Notes: generated by a model not told the origin, from the sequence alone. A stretch of 64,000 bases of DNA from Urophycis tenuis (GCA_036785325.1 JAXIVH010000068.1:883501-947500); one strand, 5' to 3'. Shown: positions 53,025-64,000, counted from the stretch's first letter. A program made the numbers and translations.

Positions 53025-54560
53025 TTATCCGGGGTCGGGTCGCGGGGGCAGCAGCCTGAGGAGAGAAGCCCAGACTTCCCTCTCCCCAGCCACTTCGTCC
53101 AGCTCTTCCGGGGGGATCCCGAGGCCTTCCCAGGCCAGCCGAGAGACATAGTCCCTCCAGCGTGTCCTGGGTCTTCCCCGGGGCCTCCTCCCGGAGGGAC
53201 GTGCCCGGAACACCTCCCCAGGGAGGCGTCCGGGAGGCATCCTCACTAGATGCCCGAGCCACCGCAACTGGCTCCTCTCGACGCGGAGGAGCAGCGGTTC
53301 TACTCTGAGCCCCTCCCGGATGACCGAGCTTCTCACCCTATCTCTAAGGGAGAGCCCGGACACCCTGCGGAGAAAACTCATTTCGGCCGCTTGTATTCGC
53401 GATCTCGTTCTTTCGGTCACTACCCACAGCTCGTGGCCATAGGTGAGGGTAGGAACGTAGATTGACCGGTAAATCGAGAGCTTCGCCTTTCGGCTCAGCT
53501 CCTTCTTCACCACGACGGACCGGTGCAGGGCCCGCATCACTGCCGACGCCGCACCGATCCGTCGGTCAATCTCCCGCTCCAACCTCCCCTCACTCGTGAA
53601 CAAGACCCCGAGATACTTGAACTCCTCCACTTGAGGCAGGATCTCCTCCCCGAACTGGAGAGTGCACTCCACCCTTTTCTGGCTGAGAACCATTGCCTCG
53701 GATTTGGAGGTGCTGATCCTCATCCCAGCCGCTTCACATTCGGCTGCGAACCGCTCCAGTGAGAACTGAAGGTCACGGCCCGATGAAGCCAACAGGACCA
53801 GATCATCCGCAAAAAGCAGCGACGCAATCCTGAGGCCACCGAACCGTAACCCCTCAACGCCCTGGCTGCGCCTAGAAATTCTGTCCATAAAAGATGTGAA
53901 CAGAATCAGTGACAAAGGGCAGCCCTGGCGGAGGTCAACTCTCACCAAAAACAGGCTCGACTTACTGCCGGCAATGCGGACCAAGCTCTGGCACCGGGAG
54001 TACAGGGACCCGACGGCCCGTATCAGCGGGCCCCGTATCCCATACTCCCGGAGCACCCCCCACAGGGCTCCCCGAGGGACACGGTCGAACGCCTTCTCCA
54101 AGTCCACAAAGCACATGTAGACTGGTTGGGCGAACTCCCATGCACCCTCGAGGACCGCGTTAAGGGTATAGAGCTGGTCCACAGTTCCACGGCCGGGACA
54201 AAAACCACATTGCTCCTCCTGGATCCGAGGTTCGACTATCCCACGGACCCTCCTCTCCAGGACCCCCGAATAGACCTTACCGGGGAGGCTGAGGAGTGTG
54301 ATCCCCCTGTAGTTGGAGTACAACCTCCGGTCCCCCTTTTTGAAGAGGGGAACCACCACCCCGGTCTGCCAATCCAGAGGCACTTCCCCCGATGTCCACG
54401 CGACGCTGCAGAGTCGTGTCAACCAAGACAGCCCCACAGCATCCAGGGCCTTTAGGAACTCGGGGCGGATCTCGTCCACCCCCGGGGCCTTGCCACCGAG
54501 GAGCTTTTTAACCACCTCGGCGAGATAGAAGAGTCCCCCCCCCCCGAGTCCCCAGACCAT
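53025..54560 (-). pseudogene. LINE B reverse transcriptase
   Basis: A 511-residue open reading contains all the usual RT blocks: GKAPGVDEIRPEFLKAL, LYSNYRGITLLSLPGKVYSG, VDLEKAFDRVPRGALWGVL, LRQGCPLSLILF and LLFADDLVLLA (FADD catalytic pair), then the C-terminal LRWLGHLVRMPPGRLPGEVF and RPRGRPRTRWRDYVSRLAWE. It closely resembles a very common teleost RTE-like LINE. Long and open, but cut off from an intact endonuclease. Confidence 0.85.
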
Positions 54561-55252
54561 GCTTCATCAGTCACGACGTCCCGAGTCGAGGTCAGCAGCG
54601 CCCCGTCCCCCCCGTACACGGTGTTGACAGAGCACTGCTTCCCCCTCCTGAGACGCCGGATGGTGGTCCAGAACCTCCTCGAAGCCGTTCAGAAGTCGTT
54701 CTCCATGGCCTCACCGAACTCCTCCCACGCCCGAGTTTTTGCCTCCGCAACCGCCGAAGCCACGCTCCGCTTGGCCCGCCGGTACCCATCAGCCTGCCTC
54801 AGGAGTCCCACAGGCCAAAAAGGTCCGGTAGGACTCCTTCTTCAGCTTGACGGCATCCCTTACCGCTGGGGTCCACCAGCGGGTTCGGGGGTTGCCGCCG
54901 CGACAGGCACCGACGACCTTACGGCCACAGCTCCGGTCGGCCGCTTCGACAATGGAGGTACGGAACAAGGTCCACTCGGACTCTATGTCCCCCGCCTCCC
55001 CCGGGACATGGTTGAAGCTCTCCCGGAGGTGGGAGTTGAAGCTCGTTCTGACAGGAGATTCAGCCAGACGTTCCCAGCAGACCCTCACAGTACGTTTGGG
55101 TCTGCCAGGTCTGACCGGCATCTTCCCCCGCCATCGGAGCCAACTCGCCACCAGGTGGTGATCAGTTGACAGCTCCGCCCCTCTCTTCACCCGAGTGTCC
55201 AAGACATGCGGCGGCAAGTCCGACGATTCAACCACAAAGTCGATCATCGAAC
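54560..55252 (-). pseudogene. LINE B linker between endonuclease and RT
   Basis: The ORF 55247-54789 reads SMIDFVVESSDLPPHVLDTR, VKRGAELSTDHHLVASWLRW (the DHHLV endonuclease end), then linker sequence to ACGTPEAG. Further pieces to 54,592 continue it with frame changes. The N-terminal endonuclease that should precede it lies inverted at 55,253-56,267. Confidence 0.75.
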
Positions 55253-56267
55253 TGCGGCCTAGGGGCCCCCTCCATGAGCTGCCACCTTAACGTGGTGGAG
55301 GGGTTTGCGTGTCCCAATGACCCTGGGGGCTATATTGTCGGGGGCTTCATGCCCCTGGTAGGGTCACCCAAGGCAAGCAGGTCCTAGGCGAGGGTCCAGA
55401 CAAAGAGTGGCTCAAAAAACCCCAATGAAGAAAAATATCTTTGGAACTGGGTTTCCCTTGCCCGGACGTGGGTCACCGGGCCCCCCCCCTGGAGCCAGGC
55501 CTGGGGGAAGGGCCCGTTGGCGAGCGCCTGGTGGCCGGGTCTACGCCCGCGGGGCTCGGTCGGGCACAGCCCGAAGGAACGACGCGGGACCTCCTTCCCA
55601 TGGGTTCACCACCCGTGGGAGGGGCCAAAGTGGTCGGGTGCGATGTGAGCTGGGCGGCAGCAGGAGGCGGGGACCTGGGCGGTCCGACCCTCGGCTGCAG
55701 AAGCTAGCTCTGGGGACGTGGAACGTCACCTCTCTGGCGGGGAAGGAGCCGGAGCTGGTGTGCGAGGCTGAGAGGTACCGGCTAGATATAGTCGGGCTCA
55801 CCTCGACACACAGTTTGGGCTCTGGAACCAGCGTCCTTCAGAGGGGTTGGACTCTTTTCCACTCTGAAGTTGCCCCTGGGGAGAGGCGCCGAGCGGGGGT
55901 GGGAATGCTTATTTTCCCACGGCTTGGTGCCTGTACGAGAGGGTAGCCTCCCTCCGCCTTCGGGTGGGGGGACGGGTCCTTACTGTCGTTTGTGCTTATG
56001 AACCGAACGGCAGTTCAGAGTACCCACCCTTTCTTGAGTCCTTAGGGGGGGTGTTGGAAAGCGCTCCTTCTGGGGCCTCCCTTGTTCTGCTGGGGGACTT
56101 CAACGCCCATGTGGGCAATGACAGTGAGACCTGGAGGGGCGTGATTGGGAGGAACGGCCCCCCTGATCTGAACCCGAGCGGTGTTTTGTTGTTGGACTTC
56201 TGTGCTCGTCATGGATTGTCCATAATGAACACCATGTTCAGGCATAAGGGTGTCCACATGTGCACTT
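55253..56267 (+). pseudogene. LINE B 5' UTR and endonuclease, inverted
   Basis: Plus strand: a GC-rich 5' UTR containing GGTAGGGTCACCCAAGGCAA, then LALGTWNVTSLAGKEPELV, YRLDIVGLTSTHSLGSG and GVGMLIFPRLGA. A frame shift leads to LTVVCAYEPNGSSEYPPFLE, SLVLLGDFNAHVGNDSETWR (GDFNAHVG catalytic motif) and LLLDFCARHGLSIMNTMF. It ends at HKGVHMCTW, almost exactly where the minus-strand part resumes. Confidence 0.82.
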
Positions 56268-58859
56268 GGGACATACTCATATTACAGATATTCTGCCTGA
56301 CAGATGCCACTTTATCAGTGAAAAAAGACACAAACTCTTTGCAGGTTGCAGTGGAGGCATCGGCCAGGAGAGTGGGGCGTGGATTAACGACAGAATCAAG
56401 AGTATTGAATAGCAGTCTTGGATGATGAGAGCTAGTAGCTATAATGGAGGAGAAATATTTGGACTTGGCTTCTTTTAGAGCTCTCTGGTAGGTAGCCAAA
56501 CTGTCCCTTAACCAACCCAGGGATACATGCAGTTTATCTTTTTCCACCGCTGCTCAGCCTGTCTGCATTGTTGTCTGAGCAGATGGGTGTCGTCATTCAA
56601 CCAGGGATCTGACTTGGTTTTGGTAGTTTTTTGCCGAAATGGGGCAACAGAGTCAAGAATCTCAGAACATGTTGAATGGAAAGTGGAGAGTAGGCTGTCT
56701 GGACAAAGGGGAGGAACCAGCCCACAATCATCAAGCAGCTGAGCGTTCCTGAAGGCAGCAGCAAACTCCCCAGCCATTGATGGAGTAAAGATTCGGCGTC
56801 TGCGAACTAGGAAAACTGGCTTATTGGCAGGTGGGGGGGCAGCAAAGTGGAAAACAACAAGGAGGTGATCCGAGATAGCAGTGTCAACTATTTCTCTGAG
56901 GGAAACTAAAAGCCCATGAGAAATGACAAGATTAATAGTGTGCCCATGCTCATGTGTTAGTGCATTAACAGATTGAGTGAGATCAAAAGAATCTAAAATG
57001 CCTTTGAATTCATTGGCCAGTTGATTTGCTGCACGACAAACATGAATATTAAAGTCTCCACAAATCAACAGTTTATCAAACATTGGGATAAGTCCTTGTG
57101 AATCTGGGTGGGCGATAAACTGTGGCACACAGCACAGGGCAGGTGAGGTCGATCACAAACAGCTGCAGTTCGAAGCTGGAGTAACTGTTAGCAGTTATCA
57201 TCCGACATCTGAAGCTCTCCTTAAATATAGCAGCCAGACATCCCCCACAACGGGCAGCTTGTGGGGTGCTGAAGGAGGAACAGCTGGGAGGGAGGAGCTC
57301 TGAAAAGGTGCTGTTCTCACCTGGTTTCAACCAGGTCTCTGTCAACAGGAGGAAATCCAGATCACGTGTTGTAAAAAAGTATTTTAAAGTAAATATCTTA
57401 TTTGTAAGAGATGTGGTATTTATCAGCACCATGTGAACTGAGCATCGGTCAGTCTGGCGAGAGAATCGACTGAGCGAGGGGAGATTCCCCGGCACACAGC
57501 CGGGAGATCCGCACTGGCCGACAACACGGGGGCAGCACCCTGGTGTCCCAGAGAACCAGCCGGAGCCACTGATATCTGTACTCCGTGGAACTCCTCCAAT
57601 CGTAGCGACTGTAATCTGTGAAGGATCCGGCTGGTAAACAACAGGGATTGTGGAGGGAGGAAGCCAGAGACATCTTCAGTTTAATGAGGACTCCCCCTCG
57701 CTTTCCGTATATTCTGCGGCAACTGTGACGAGGTAACGAGCAGGAAAGACACCGTAGATGCAGCGGTTTAGACTCCAGGAAAGGCGGAAGCCTCATTGAG
57801 TGTCCAGCAGAGCCGCAAATTGGCAGTTTTTCCAGAGACTGACAAATATTAAGTGTGAGGCGACCATACACCTGCAGCGGTGACACACTCCGTACAACAA
57901 ACAGCAGATACAAGAAAAACAATAACACGCTCAGCAGAGAGAGACGGGCAGCCAAACTCAGGGGCGCCATCTTGCACTAACTAATGCTTGGAGGTAGGTA
58001 GGGTCAGTTCCCCTTAACAGCTTTGTAGTCCAGTACTATTTTCTTGGATTTGATGCAAGCCACTACAGGGAGCCAGTGGAGGTCATGGAAGAGGAGGGTC
58101 ATGTGGGAGAATTTGGGTAGGTTGAACACCAGGCGTGCTGCAGTGTTCTGGATCCGCTGCAAAGGTTTTATCGCAGTTGCAGGGAGTTCGGCTAAGAGTG
58201 AGTTCCAGTAGTCGAGTGTGCAGTCTCCAAGCCTGACTGATGGCGATCAACAAGTCGTTTTCTGAGAGGTAGGAGGACAGTAGGTTAGAGACTGCACATT
58301 CCAGGGTTTTATAAATGAATAAAAGAAGAGATGTAGAGATGTCTGTAGTTCTGGATGTCAGCAGTGTCGAGGGTAGGTTTCTTAAGAAGTGGTTTGACTC
58401 TGGCAGTTTTGAAGGTGCTGGCATGAGGCCTGTGTGAGGGAGGTAGGGATGTCAAGATTCACCAATTCATATCGGTGGTCCGATGCAAACGTTTGCGATG
58501 CGACTGCACCGGTAGATTCAAGGTGCGTCGGATATAATTAGGGACCAAGCCTGTGAAACAGGATGAAGGTCCCTATTGTAATTGGTCCGTTTGTTATTAT
58601 TCTTTCAGGGATCTTTGACGTTGATTTGCACTATCTGAACATATACGAAAACTCAATTTTTTTTGGCAAAGTTGTCAGGCCTGGTTTACAGGTGAATTTG
58701 CGGTGCATCTCTTCTAGCCTGTCTGCACCAGTAGGTTATCATTGTTAAATCGATTATTTCATGTTCTAGTATCTATTCCCTGTCCAAGCCTATTTTCCGA
58801 GGCAACCTGAATGCACCATCGCATACTCACGCACTGTTGCAAGCAGGTCAGTCAAAAAT

Positions 58860-59321
58860 ATGGAGGGAAACGAGAACGACGGTAGCAGCGACGAGATATT
58901 AAATGCACCAAAAAAGACACACACATCAAAAGTGTGGCAACATTTCGGGTTTTTTAAGCGTGGAGGTCAACTTGACAAGACGAAGGCAATCTGCAAACAA
59001 TGCCGTGCGGCTATCAAGTACGTCAGCAGCACAACGAACCTGGCGACGCACATGAAAAGACGGCACGGCGTGGATACCTCTGCGGCTGCTCCCCCCTCCT
59101 CTCCTTCGGATGCTACCGAAGCACGAGCCACACCGAGCGGCAGCAAAGCTGGTGACACGAGCAGTAGGTCTATCGCTAGTTTCTTTGGACAAAACACACC
59201 TCTGGCAGCTAACTCTGCCCGCTCCCAGGCCATAACTGATGCCATAGCCTACTTTATCTGCAAAGATATTCAGCCCTACGGCGTCGTAGAGAATGAGGGA
59301 TTCAAACAACACACACTTTAG
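58860..59321 (+). pseudogene. hAT transposase, first segment (BED zinc finger)
   Basis: The start at 58860 reads MEGNENDGSSDEILNAP, followed by a BED finger: VWQHFGFFKRG, AICKQCRAAIKY and NLATHMKRRHG (CxxC...HxxxxH). A TAG ends the frame at 59321 after ENEGFKQHTL. The next frame continues the protein (LDPRYKIPHRVFFTEKKIP), so a small indel near 59,300-59,312 breaks the gene, or the assembly does. Confidence 0.82.
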
Positions 59322-60352
59322 ACCCAAGGTATAAAATACCACACAGGGTGTTCTTCACCGAGAAAAAAATCCCTGCTTTGTACAACAAAGTGAAAACAGA
59401 GGTAATGGAATCCCTAAGTAATGCCCAACGAGTTGCTATCACTGTAGATGGCTGGACATCCTGTGCCACTCAGTCATACACCACAGTCACAGCACATCAT
59501 ATTGACAATCAGTGGAATATGAAAAACCATGTTCTGCAAACTAGAGCATTTAATGAGGCCCACACTGGACAAAATCTGTCAACTTTTCTACATGATGTTT
59601 GCTGTGAATGGAAACTTAGTGATAAGAAGCCTGCTTTGGTCACTGACAATGCAAGGAACATGCTACTCGCTGGGGCAAGTGCAGAGATGGAACCTCACAT
59701 CAGATGCATCACTCACACTCTAAATCTGTCCTCCCAAAAAGCTCTCAAGGTTGAAACTGTTTCAGCACTCCTGGTTAAAATAAGAAAACTTGTAACATTT
59801 TTTCACAAAAGTCCCAAAGCTTGTGAGGCGCTGCATGAAATGCAAGCCCAGTTGAAACTAAAACACCACAAGTTAGTTCATGACGTTTCCACGAGGTGGA
59901 ATAGTTCCTTGGACATGATGGAGCGTTTGTGGGAGCAACAGGCTGCTGTGACTTTGACAACAAGGAAGATGAAGTCAAGGGGTCGAGGAGAGAGCCTGCC
60001 CAGCCTCACTGAGGAGGACATTACCCTGATGCCAGAAGTCATCAAGCTGCTCACACCCCTGAAGACAGCAACCAAGTGTCTCAGTGAAGAAAACCCCCCC
60101 ACTATTTCCATCATTGCTCCAACACTGGCAAAACTACAGGAGCATTTTGACCCTGATGACAGTGACCTGCTAGTCATCTCTGAGATGAAGGATAGGTTTA
60201 GACAGGACTTCAGCACCCGTTACACATACATTCAAGACTTCCTCTGGAAAGCCTCGGTGCTCGATCCCCGCTTCAAGGCACTGGAATTCCTGAATGATGA
60301 CCATATGAGGGACACCATATACCTGGGGATAACAGCCGAAGTGGAGAATATG
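59313..60352 (+). pseudogene. hAT transposase, catalytic region
   Basis: From the frame change to the donor GTAATT at 60353, this encodes VAITVDGWTSCATQSYTTVT, TDNARNMLLAGA, HTLNLSSQKAL, VSTRWNSSLDMMERLWEQQ and ASVLDPRFKALEF, typical of the RNase H-like hAT transposase. No stops occur within the segment. The ORF's own Met at 59348 is internal to the protein. Confidence 0.82.
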
Positions 60353-60468
60353 GTAATTATGTCCATTAAGTATCTGCACTCCTATATTTATTCTGCCTTA
60401 AAACTGATGTTTTTATCTGATTTAATTAAAAATAAATGTAATGGCTTATATCTGCTTATTATTCTCAG

Positions 60469-60565
60469 GAAGATGAAGATGGCAGGATGAATGAGAGACA
60501 GGCCACCAACCCGGAGGATGAACAGAGCTCCGACAGAGAGGAGGAGGAAGAAGAAGAGGAAAAAG
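60469..60565 (+). pseudogene. hAT transposase, small acidic exon
   Basis: Between a TTCTCAG acceptor and a GTTGCT donor lies a 97-base exon encoding EDEDGRMNERQATNPEDEQS and a Glu run. Phases fit both neighbours (0 in, 1 out). Confidence 0.65.
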
Positions 60566-60678
60566 GTTGCTTTTGATTAAAACCTAGGACTGTAATAGTT
60601 TGTTGTTTTGAAAATTTCACAAGATATTATTATTGTACAATTGTATAACATTGTCTTCTCTTCTCTTCTCCAATGTAG

Positions 60679-61040
60679 ATGATGACCCAGAGCATCCCAT
60701 GAAGAAGTCAGCATTGGACCTGATGTTTGGAGGTTTCTCCACTCCAAGAGCACAGAAGAAGAGTTCAAAAGAAAGTGCTAAGGAGGAAACTGCCAAATAC
60801 AGGGGGAGGGATTGTTTAGATTTGCATGGTGATGTGTTGCAATGGTGGAAAGAGCAGGTGGATCTCCCTCTTCTGTCCAAATTGGCCAGGACCTACCTTT
60901 CCATCCCGGCAACAAGTGTTCCCTCTGAACGCGTATTCAGTACTGCTGGTGACATAGTGACTGCTCAGCGCAGTCTGCTACTCCCAGAACATGTAGACCA
61001 GTTAATATTTCTGAAGAAAAACCTGAAACTTGAGCACTGA
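60679..61040 (+). pseudogene. hAT transposase, C-terminal dimerisation exon
   Basis: After an AATGTAG acceptor it encodes DDPEHPMKKSALDLMFGGF, LQWWKEQVDLPLLSKLARTY and LSIPATSVPSERVFSTAGDI, the hAT family dimerisation domain, and ends LKLEH with a TGA stop at 61040. This end is intact. Confidence 0.85.
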
Positions 61041-61225
61041 GAGTATTGTTTACAGCAGCTCTTCCTGGCTGAAACTTGAGCACTGAGAGTATTGTTTACA
61101 GCTGTTCCTGGCTGAAACTTGAGCACTGAGAGTATTGTTTACAGCTGTTCCTGGCTGAAACTTGAGCACTGAGAGTATTGTTTACAGCAGCTCTTCCTGG
61201 CTTAAACTTGAGCACTGAGAGTACA
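61020..61225 (+). repeat. about 50-bp tandem repeat after the hAT stop codon
   Basis: Four to five copies of CTGAAACTTGAGCACTGAGA followed by GTATTGTTTACAGC and TCTTCCTGGC. The first copy includes the end of the transposase ORF (LKLEH and stop), so the array arose by duplicating the 3' end of the gene. Confidence 0.9.
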
Positions 61226-62624
61226 CTTGCGTCTGTAAGACATTGTTATTTGATTTTGATTCTTTGTACAATGGAATTTAGGAGTAAGCAGTGCTTATTA
61301 TAAATATAATTGAATGCTTTGTACATACTGAATCATGTCTTTTTAAAAATATGATTTATTAAATACATCCCTCAAATTGATAGAGAGTAAAGCAGAATTG
61401 TGCTTTTGAGGTAAGAAACCTGATGTGGGCTAATACTCTCTCGTACCACAACTAACTGTATCGAATGATCACATCATATCGAACTGAAACCTTTTATAAT
61501 TAAGTCATATCGTTATCAAATCATTTTTGAATCGCATCGTATCGTGAACAGGAGTGAATCGTATCGCATCATATCAACGGGAGCTTCAGGGTATCGTTAA
61601 TGTATCGTATCGGTGGCAGCGTATTGAGATGCGTATCGAATCGGCCTCAGTGGTGGAGATTTACATCCCTAGAGGGAGGAGTTAATGAGGGTGGTGATGG
61701 ATGGTACAATGTCGATAGAGATGGCCTGGAGAAGGGAGGAGGGGCTAGGATCAAGGGGACAGGTGATGGCATGGTTGGATGTGACCAGTCTGTGGACCTC
61801 TTCAGAGGAGAGAGGGGTAAAGCGTCACGTAAAGTGTAACGGAGGGGGGAGTAGCGGGAGGGAGATTAGCTGTAGAGGTGGGGATAGGGAGCATAGCAGC
61901 AGGGGTAAAGGATATGCTGATGCTTCTTGGTAGAGTAGTCAGCAAAATCCACAATAGTGAGTGACCAAGGGGGGGAGATGTGAACATGGAAAACAGTTTC
62001 TAGTTCTAGGGTTGGAGGCAGAGGAGTTGATCTTGTTCTGGTAGAATGTAGATTTGGCTGCTGACACAGTGGAGGTGAAATCTGAGAGGAGGTCAAGGTA
62101 GTGGGACAGATCATCAGCACAGTCTGATATCTTCTCTTCTCTTATTTAAAAAAACAAAGAAACATTGCACCCCGGAAGGCTTAGCTCTGACATTTATTTT
62201 CTTATTTTATGGAGCTATGGCTAAGGAGCAGAGCACCACTGAGAGACGGCACACCTGCCTAACACATCTCTTCACTTTAAAAAGTACTTGTACCACTGTT
62301 CAATTTTAATACATTCTCAATGTCCCTGTACAGAACCTGGACCGTGGTTATGAGACCAGGTCTGAAGCCTGGAAGACTTGTTTCTATCAGAATCCCCAAT
62401 GAAACAGAGGCATCTAAAATATCTTGAATCAAAGGAACCTCTGCCAAATTTTAGTAATTACTATGGAGCAGAGCAACCTCCAGCTCTTCAGCTGCTGCAG
62501 GTGCCCCGTTTAAACAGTAGTGTGATGTGATGTGCTTGTTAGTAGATGGCTACTAGCCTATACTGTCTCTGAGGCCATCATGCATATCGTCTCCACTTGA
62601 TATGATTAATCTGTCTTAATTAAA

Positions 62625-63960
62625 AGGCTATGTACCAGTCCTTTAAAGTGGCTGTTTTCAAACCTCTTATAAAAAAGCCTATGCTTGATCCAGAGGTTCT
62701 AACCAACTATAGACCTATATCTAACCTGCCCTTTCTCTCAAAGATCCTTGAGAAAGCAGTCACCAATCGGTTGCGGAGCTTTCTTCAGAATAATAACCTA
62801 TTTGAGGACTTTCAGTCAGGATTCAGAGCGCATCGTAGCGCAGAGACTGGTCAAAGTTATCTGCTAATGCTGCAGATGAAGGACTTTGTTCTTGTCTTGT
62901 TAGCTCTTCGTGCTGCATTCGACACCATTGACAATCAGATCTTAGTACAGAGACTGGAAAATTCACTTGGTATTAAAGGAACCACACTGAGCTAGTCAAG
63001 TTTATTGGATAGATTTTAGTTTGTACACGTTAATGATGAATCCTCCTTGCACCCCAAAGTTAGTCGTAGCTTGAGTTCCACAAGATGCTTTGCTTGGACT
63101 GATTTTATTCACCTTATATGTTTCCTTAAGGTAATATTATTTGAAAACATGCCATACATTTTGATTGTTATGCTAAGGATACCCAATTATATCAACGAAG
63201 CCTGATGAAACCAATCGTTTAATCAGACTTCAAACATGTCTAAAGGACAAAGACTTGAATGACCTGCAATTTTTCTGCTATTAAACTCATAGAAAACTGA
63301 AGTTATTGTGCTTGGACCTGAACATCTCCGACACACATTAAGTACAGATATAGTCTCTCTGGATGGCATTACCTTGGCCTCCAGCACCTCCATAAGAAAT
63401 CTTGGAGTCATTTTTGATCAGGATATGTCCTTTATCTCATACATAAAACAAACTTCCAGGGCTAACTTATTTCACCTAGGTGACATTTAAAAAATCTGGC
63501 ACATCCTGTCTCAAAAAAATGCAGAAAAATTGCAGTTGTTACGTCTAGGCTGGACTATTGCAATTCCCTATTATCAGGCTGTTCCGATAAGTCTCTAAAG
63601 ACTGCTGCTTGTGTTCTGACAGGAACCAGGAAAGAGATCATGCTACTCCCATATCAGCTGGGCTGCACTGGCTCCCTGTAAAATCCAAAATAGAATTTAA
63701 AATCCACCATATCTTATAGAGCTCATAATGCCTTCCCATCCCACTAGACCACTGCGCTCCTTGAACGCAGGGTTCCGAGAATTACTATAAGCAAATTGGG
63801 AGCCAGAGCATTCAGCTATTATGCTCCCCTCCTGTGGAACCAGACTTGCTGGGGTTCAAGAGGAAAACACCCTGTTTACATTTAAGAGTAAATTTAAAGC
63901 ATTCCTCTTTGATAACCGTGATACTTATGGCTATTCAAGTAAACGCTGAACCACTACTAT
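62625..63960 (+). mobile_element. L2-like LINE, decayed
   Basis: Plus strand: VLTNYRPISNLPFLSKILEK, FLQNNNLFEDFQSGFRAHRS, LVLLALRAAFDTIDNQILV, then in other frames DGITLASSTSIRNLGVIFD and further RT C-terminal pieces up to about 63,960. Multiple frameshifts and stops. It is in the opposite orientation to LINEs A-C and close to the right edge of the window. Confidence 0.78.
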
Positions 63961-64000
63961 GTCACTAATTCACACTTTGTCCCCGGAGTTTTGTGTTTTC

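Larger units (their letters stand above)
53007..56267 (-). mobile_element. LINE B (RTE-like) with 5' inversion
   Basis: GGGACATATTCAT (52994-53006) and GGGACATACTCAT (56268-56280) flank the insert, a 13-bp target duplication with one mismatch. The 3' part (53007-about 55,252) is minus-oriented and encodes RT. The 5' part (about 55,253-56,267) is plus-oriented and encodes the 5' UTR and endonuclease. The break falls within the endonuclease ORF. This matches twin priming, in which two primers on the cut target produce an inverted 5' end. Confidence 0.88.
50691..57985 (-). mobile_element. LINE A (L2-like), interrupted by LINE B and a TIR element
   Basis: Minus strand, starting GCAAGATGGCGCCCCTGAG near 57,980. 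The endonuclease is recognisable in pieces (LDFLLLTETWLKPGENSTF, LLICGDFNIHVC, ISDHLLVVFHFA), then the RT (LSNFRPVSHLPFLSKVLEK, FRSRHSTESALLKVHNDIA, LLDLTAAFDTVDHAVLVSRL, GVPQGSILGPILFSLYM). The 3' end is near 50,700 (AAATTTATTTGTATAGCCC on the plus strand). TTAGTTA occurs at both junctions with LINE C, a probable target duplication. Frame breaks mark it as dead. Confidence 0.82.
58444..61671 (+). mobile_element. nearly complete hAT transposon (BED-finger type)
   Basis: TAGGGATGT at 58444 is mirrored by ACATCCCTA ending at 61671, and GAGGGAGG flanks both sides perfectly (58436-58443 and 61672-61679): a full 8-bp hAT target duplication. Inside is an interrupted transposase gene with BED finger, catalytic region and dimerisation domain. 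Inserted into LINE C. A tandem repeat follows the stop codon. Confidence 0.93.
50300..62140 (-). mobile_element. LINE C (L2-like), split by LINE A and a hAT element
   Basis: Minus-oriented pieces at about 61,680-62,140, 57,990-58,435 and 50,300-50,690 join in order. The left part reads VHRLVTSNHAITCPLDP, then VPSITTLINSSL, and is cut by the hAT at 58,444-61,671. The RT end (ALV-type reading at about 58,000) is cut by LINE A and resumes near 50,680 with sequence matching the related copy at 25,258-25,345. All coding is frameshifted. Confidence 0.75.

Noticed and set aside
55541..55801. ORFs opposite the LINE B endonuclease and 5' UTR
   Set aside because: GC-rich LINE sequence opens antisense frames; the sense frame carries the GDFNAHVG motif.

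Overview
The window is nuclear DNA of a ray-finned (teleost) fish. Two vertebrate genes lie in tandem on the minus strand, and they are separated and split by fish-type transposons (L2-, RTE- and Rex/CR1-like LINEs, a Ty3/gypsy LTR element, hAT, Harbinger-like and TTAA-target DNA elements, tRNA-derived SINE sequence). Short exons with GT-AG introns and Ig-domain exons of uniform phase rule out a prokaryote.

Region 1 (about 1-15,650, minus strand) is the 5' part of titin. I place 28 coding exons, from the start codon at 15641 to an Ig exon at 88-348. Their phases agree throughout, giving about 2,382 continuous codons: Ig Z1-Z2 (telethonin-binding end), an SP-rich linker, a glutamine-rich exon carrying an expanded 21-bp coding minisatellite, one clear Z-repeat, Ig Z3-Z9, I1 and the first tandem I-band Igs. 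The gene runs off the left edge. Introns hold a tRNA-derived SINE head, a 40-46 bp minisatellite, a Harbinger-like remnant with a Myb-like start, and a TTAA-flanked foldback element.

Region 2 (about 15,650-40,500) lies between the genes. It contains CT, GA and GTGA microsatellites, a 23-bp minisatellite, LINE fragments in both orientations, a second decayed THAP-type copy of the foldback family, and a Ty3/gypsy element (about 25,906-35,593). The gypsy element has nearly identical LTRs, a tRNA-His-type primer site and gag-protease-RT-RNaseH-integrase remains with disabling changes. Its 5' LTR carries two further insertions, and the element itself sits in a LINE tail.

Region 3 (about 40,513-47,546, minus strand) is the 3' end of a gene best read as ccdc141, which lies directly upstream of TTN in the same orientation in human. 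Its 2.9-kb exon is built from large tandem modules of about 575 bp plus hexapeptide-like repeats. The final exon encodes a hydrophobic C-terminal segment.

Region 4 (about 47,550-64,000) is probably ccdc141 intron filled by a transposon nest. LINE C is split by LINE A and by a nearly complete hAT element. LINE A is split by LINE B (itself 5'-inverted) and by a TIR element with a TAA target duplication. A deleted hAT with a TTF-type zinc-finger remnant sits in a TA repeat, and an L2-like LINE occupies the right edge. Target-site duplications let much of the insertion order be read directly.
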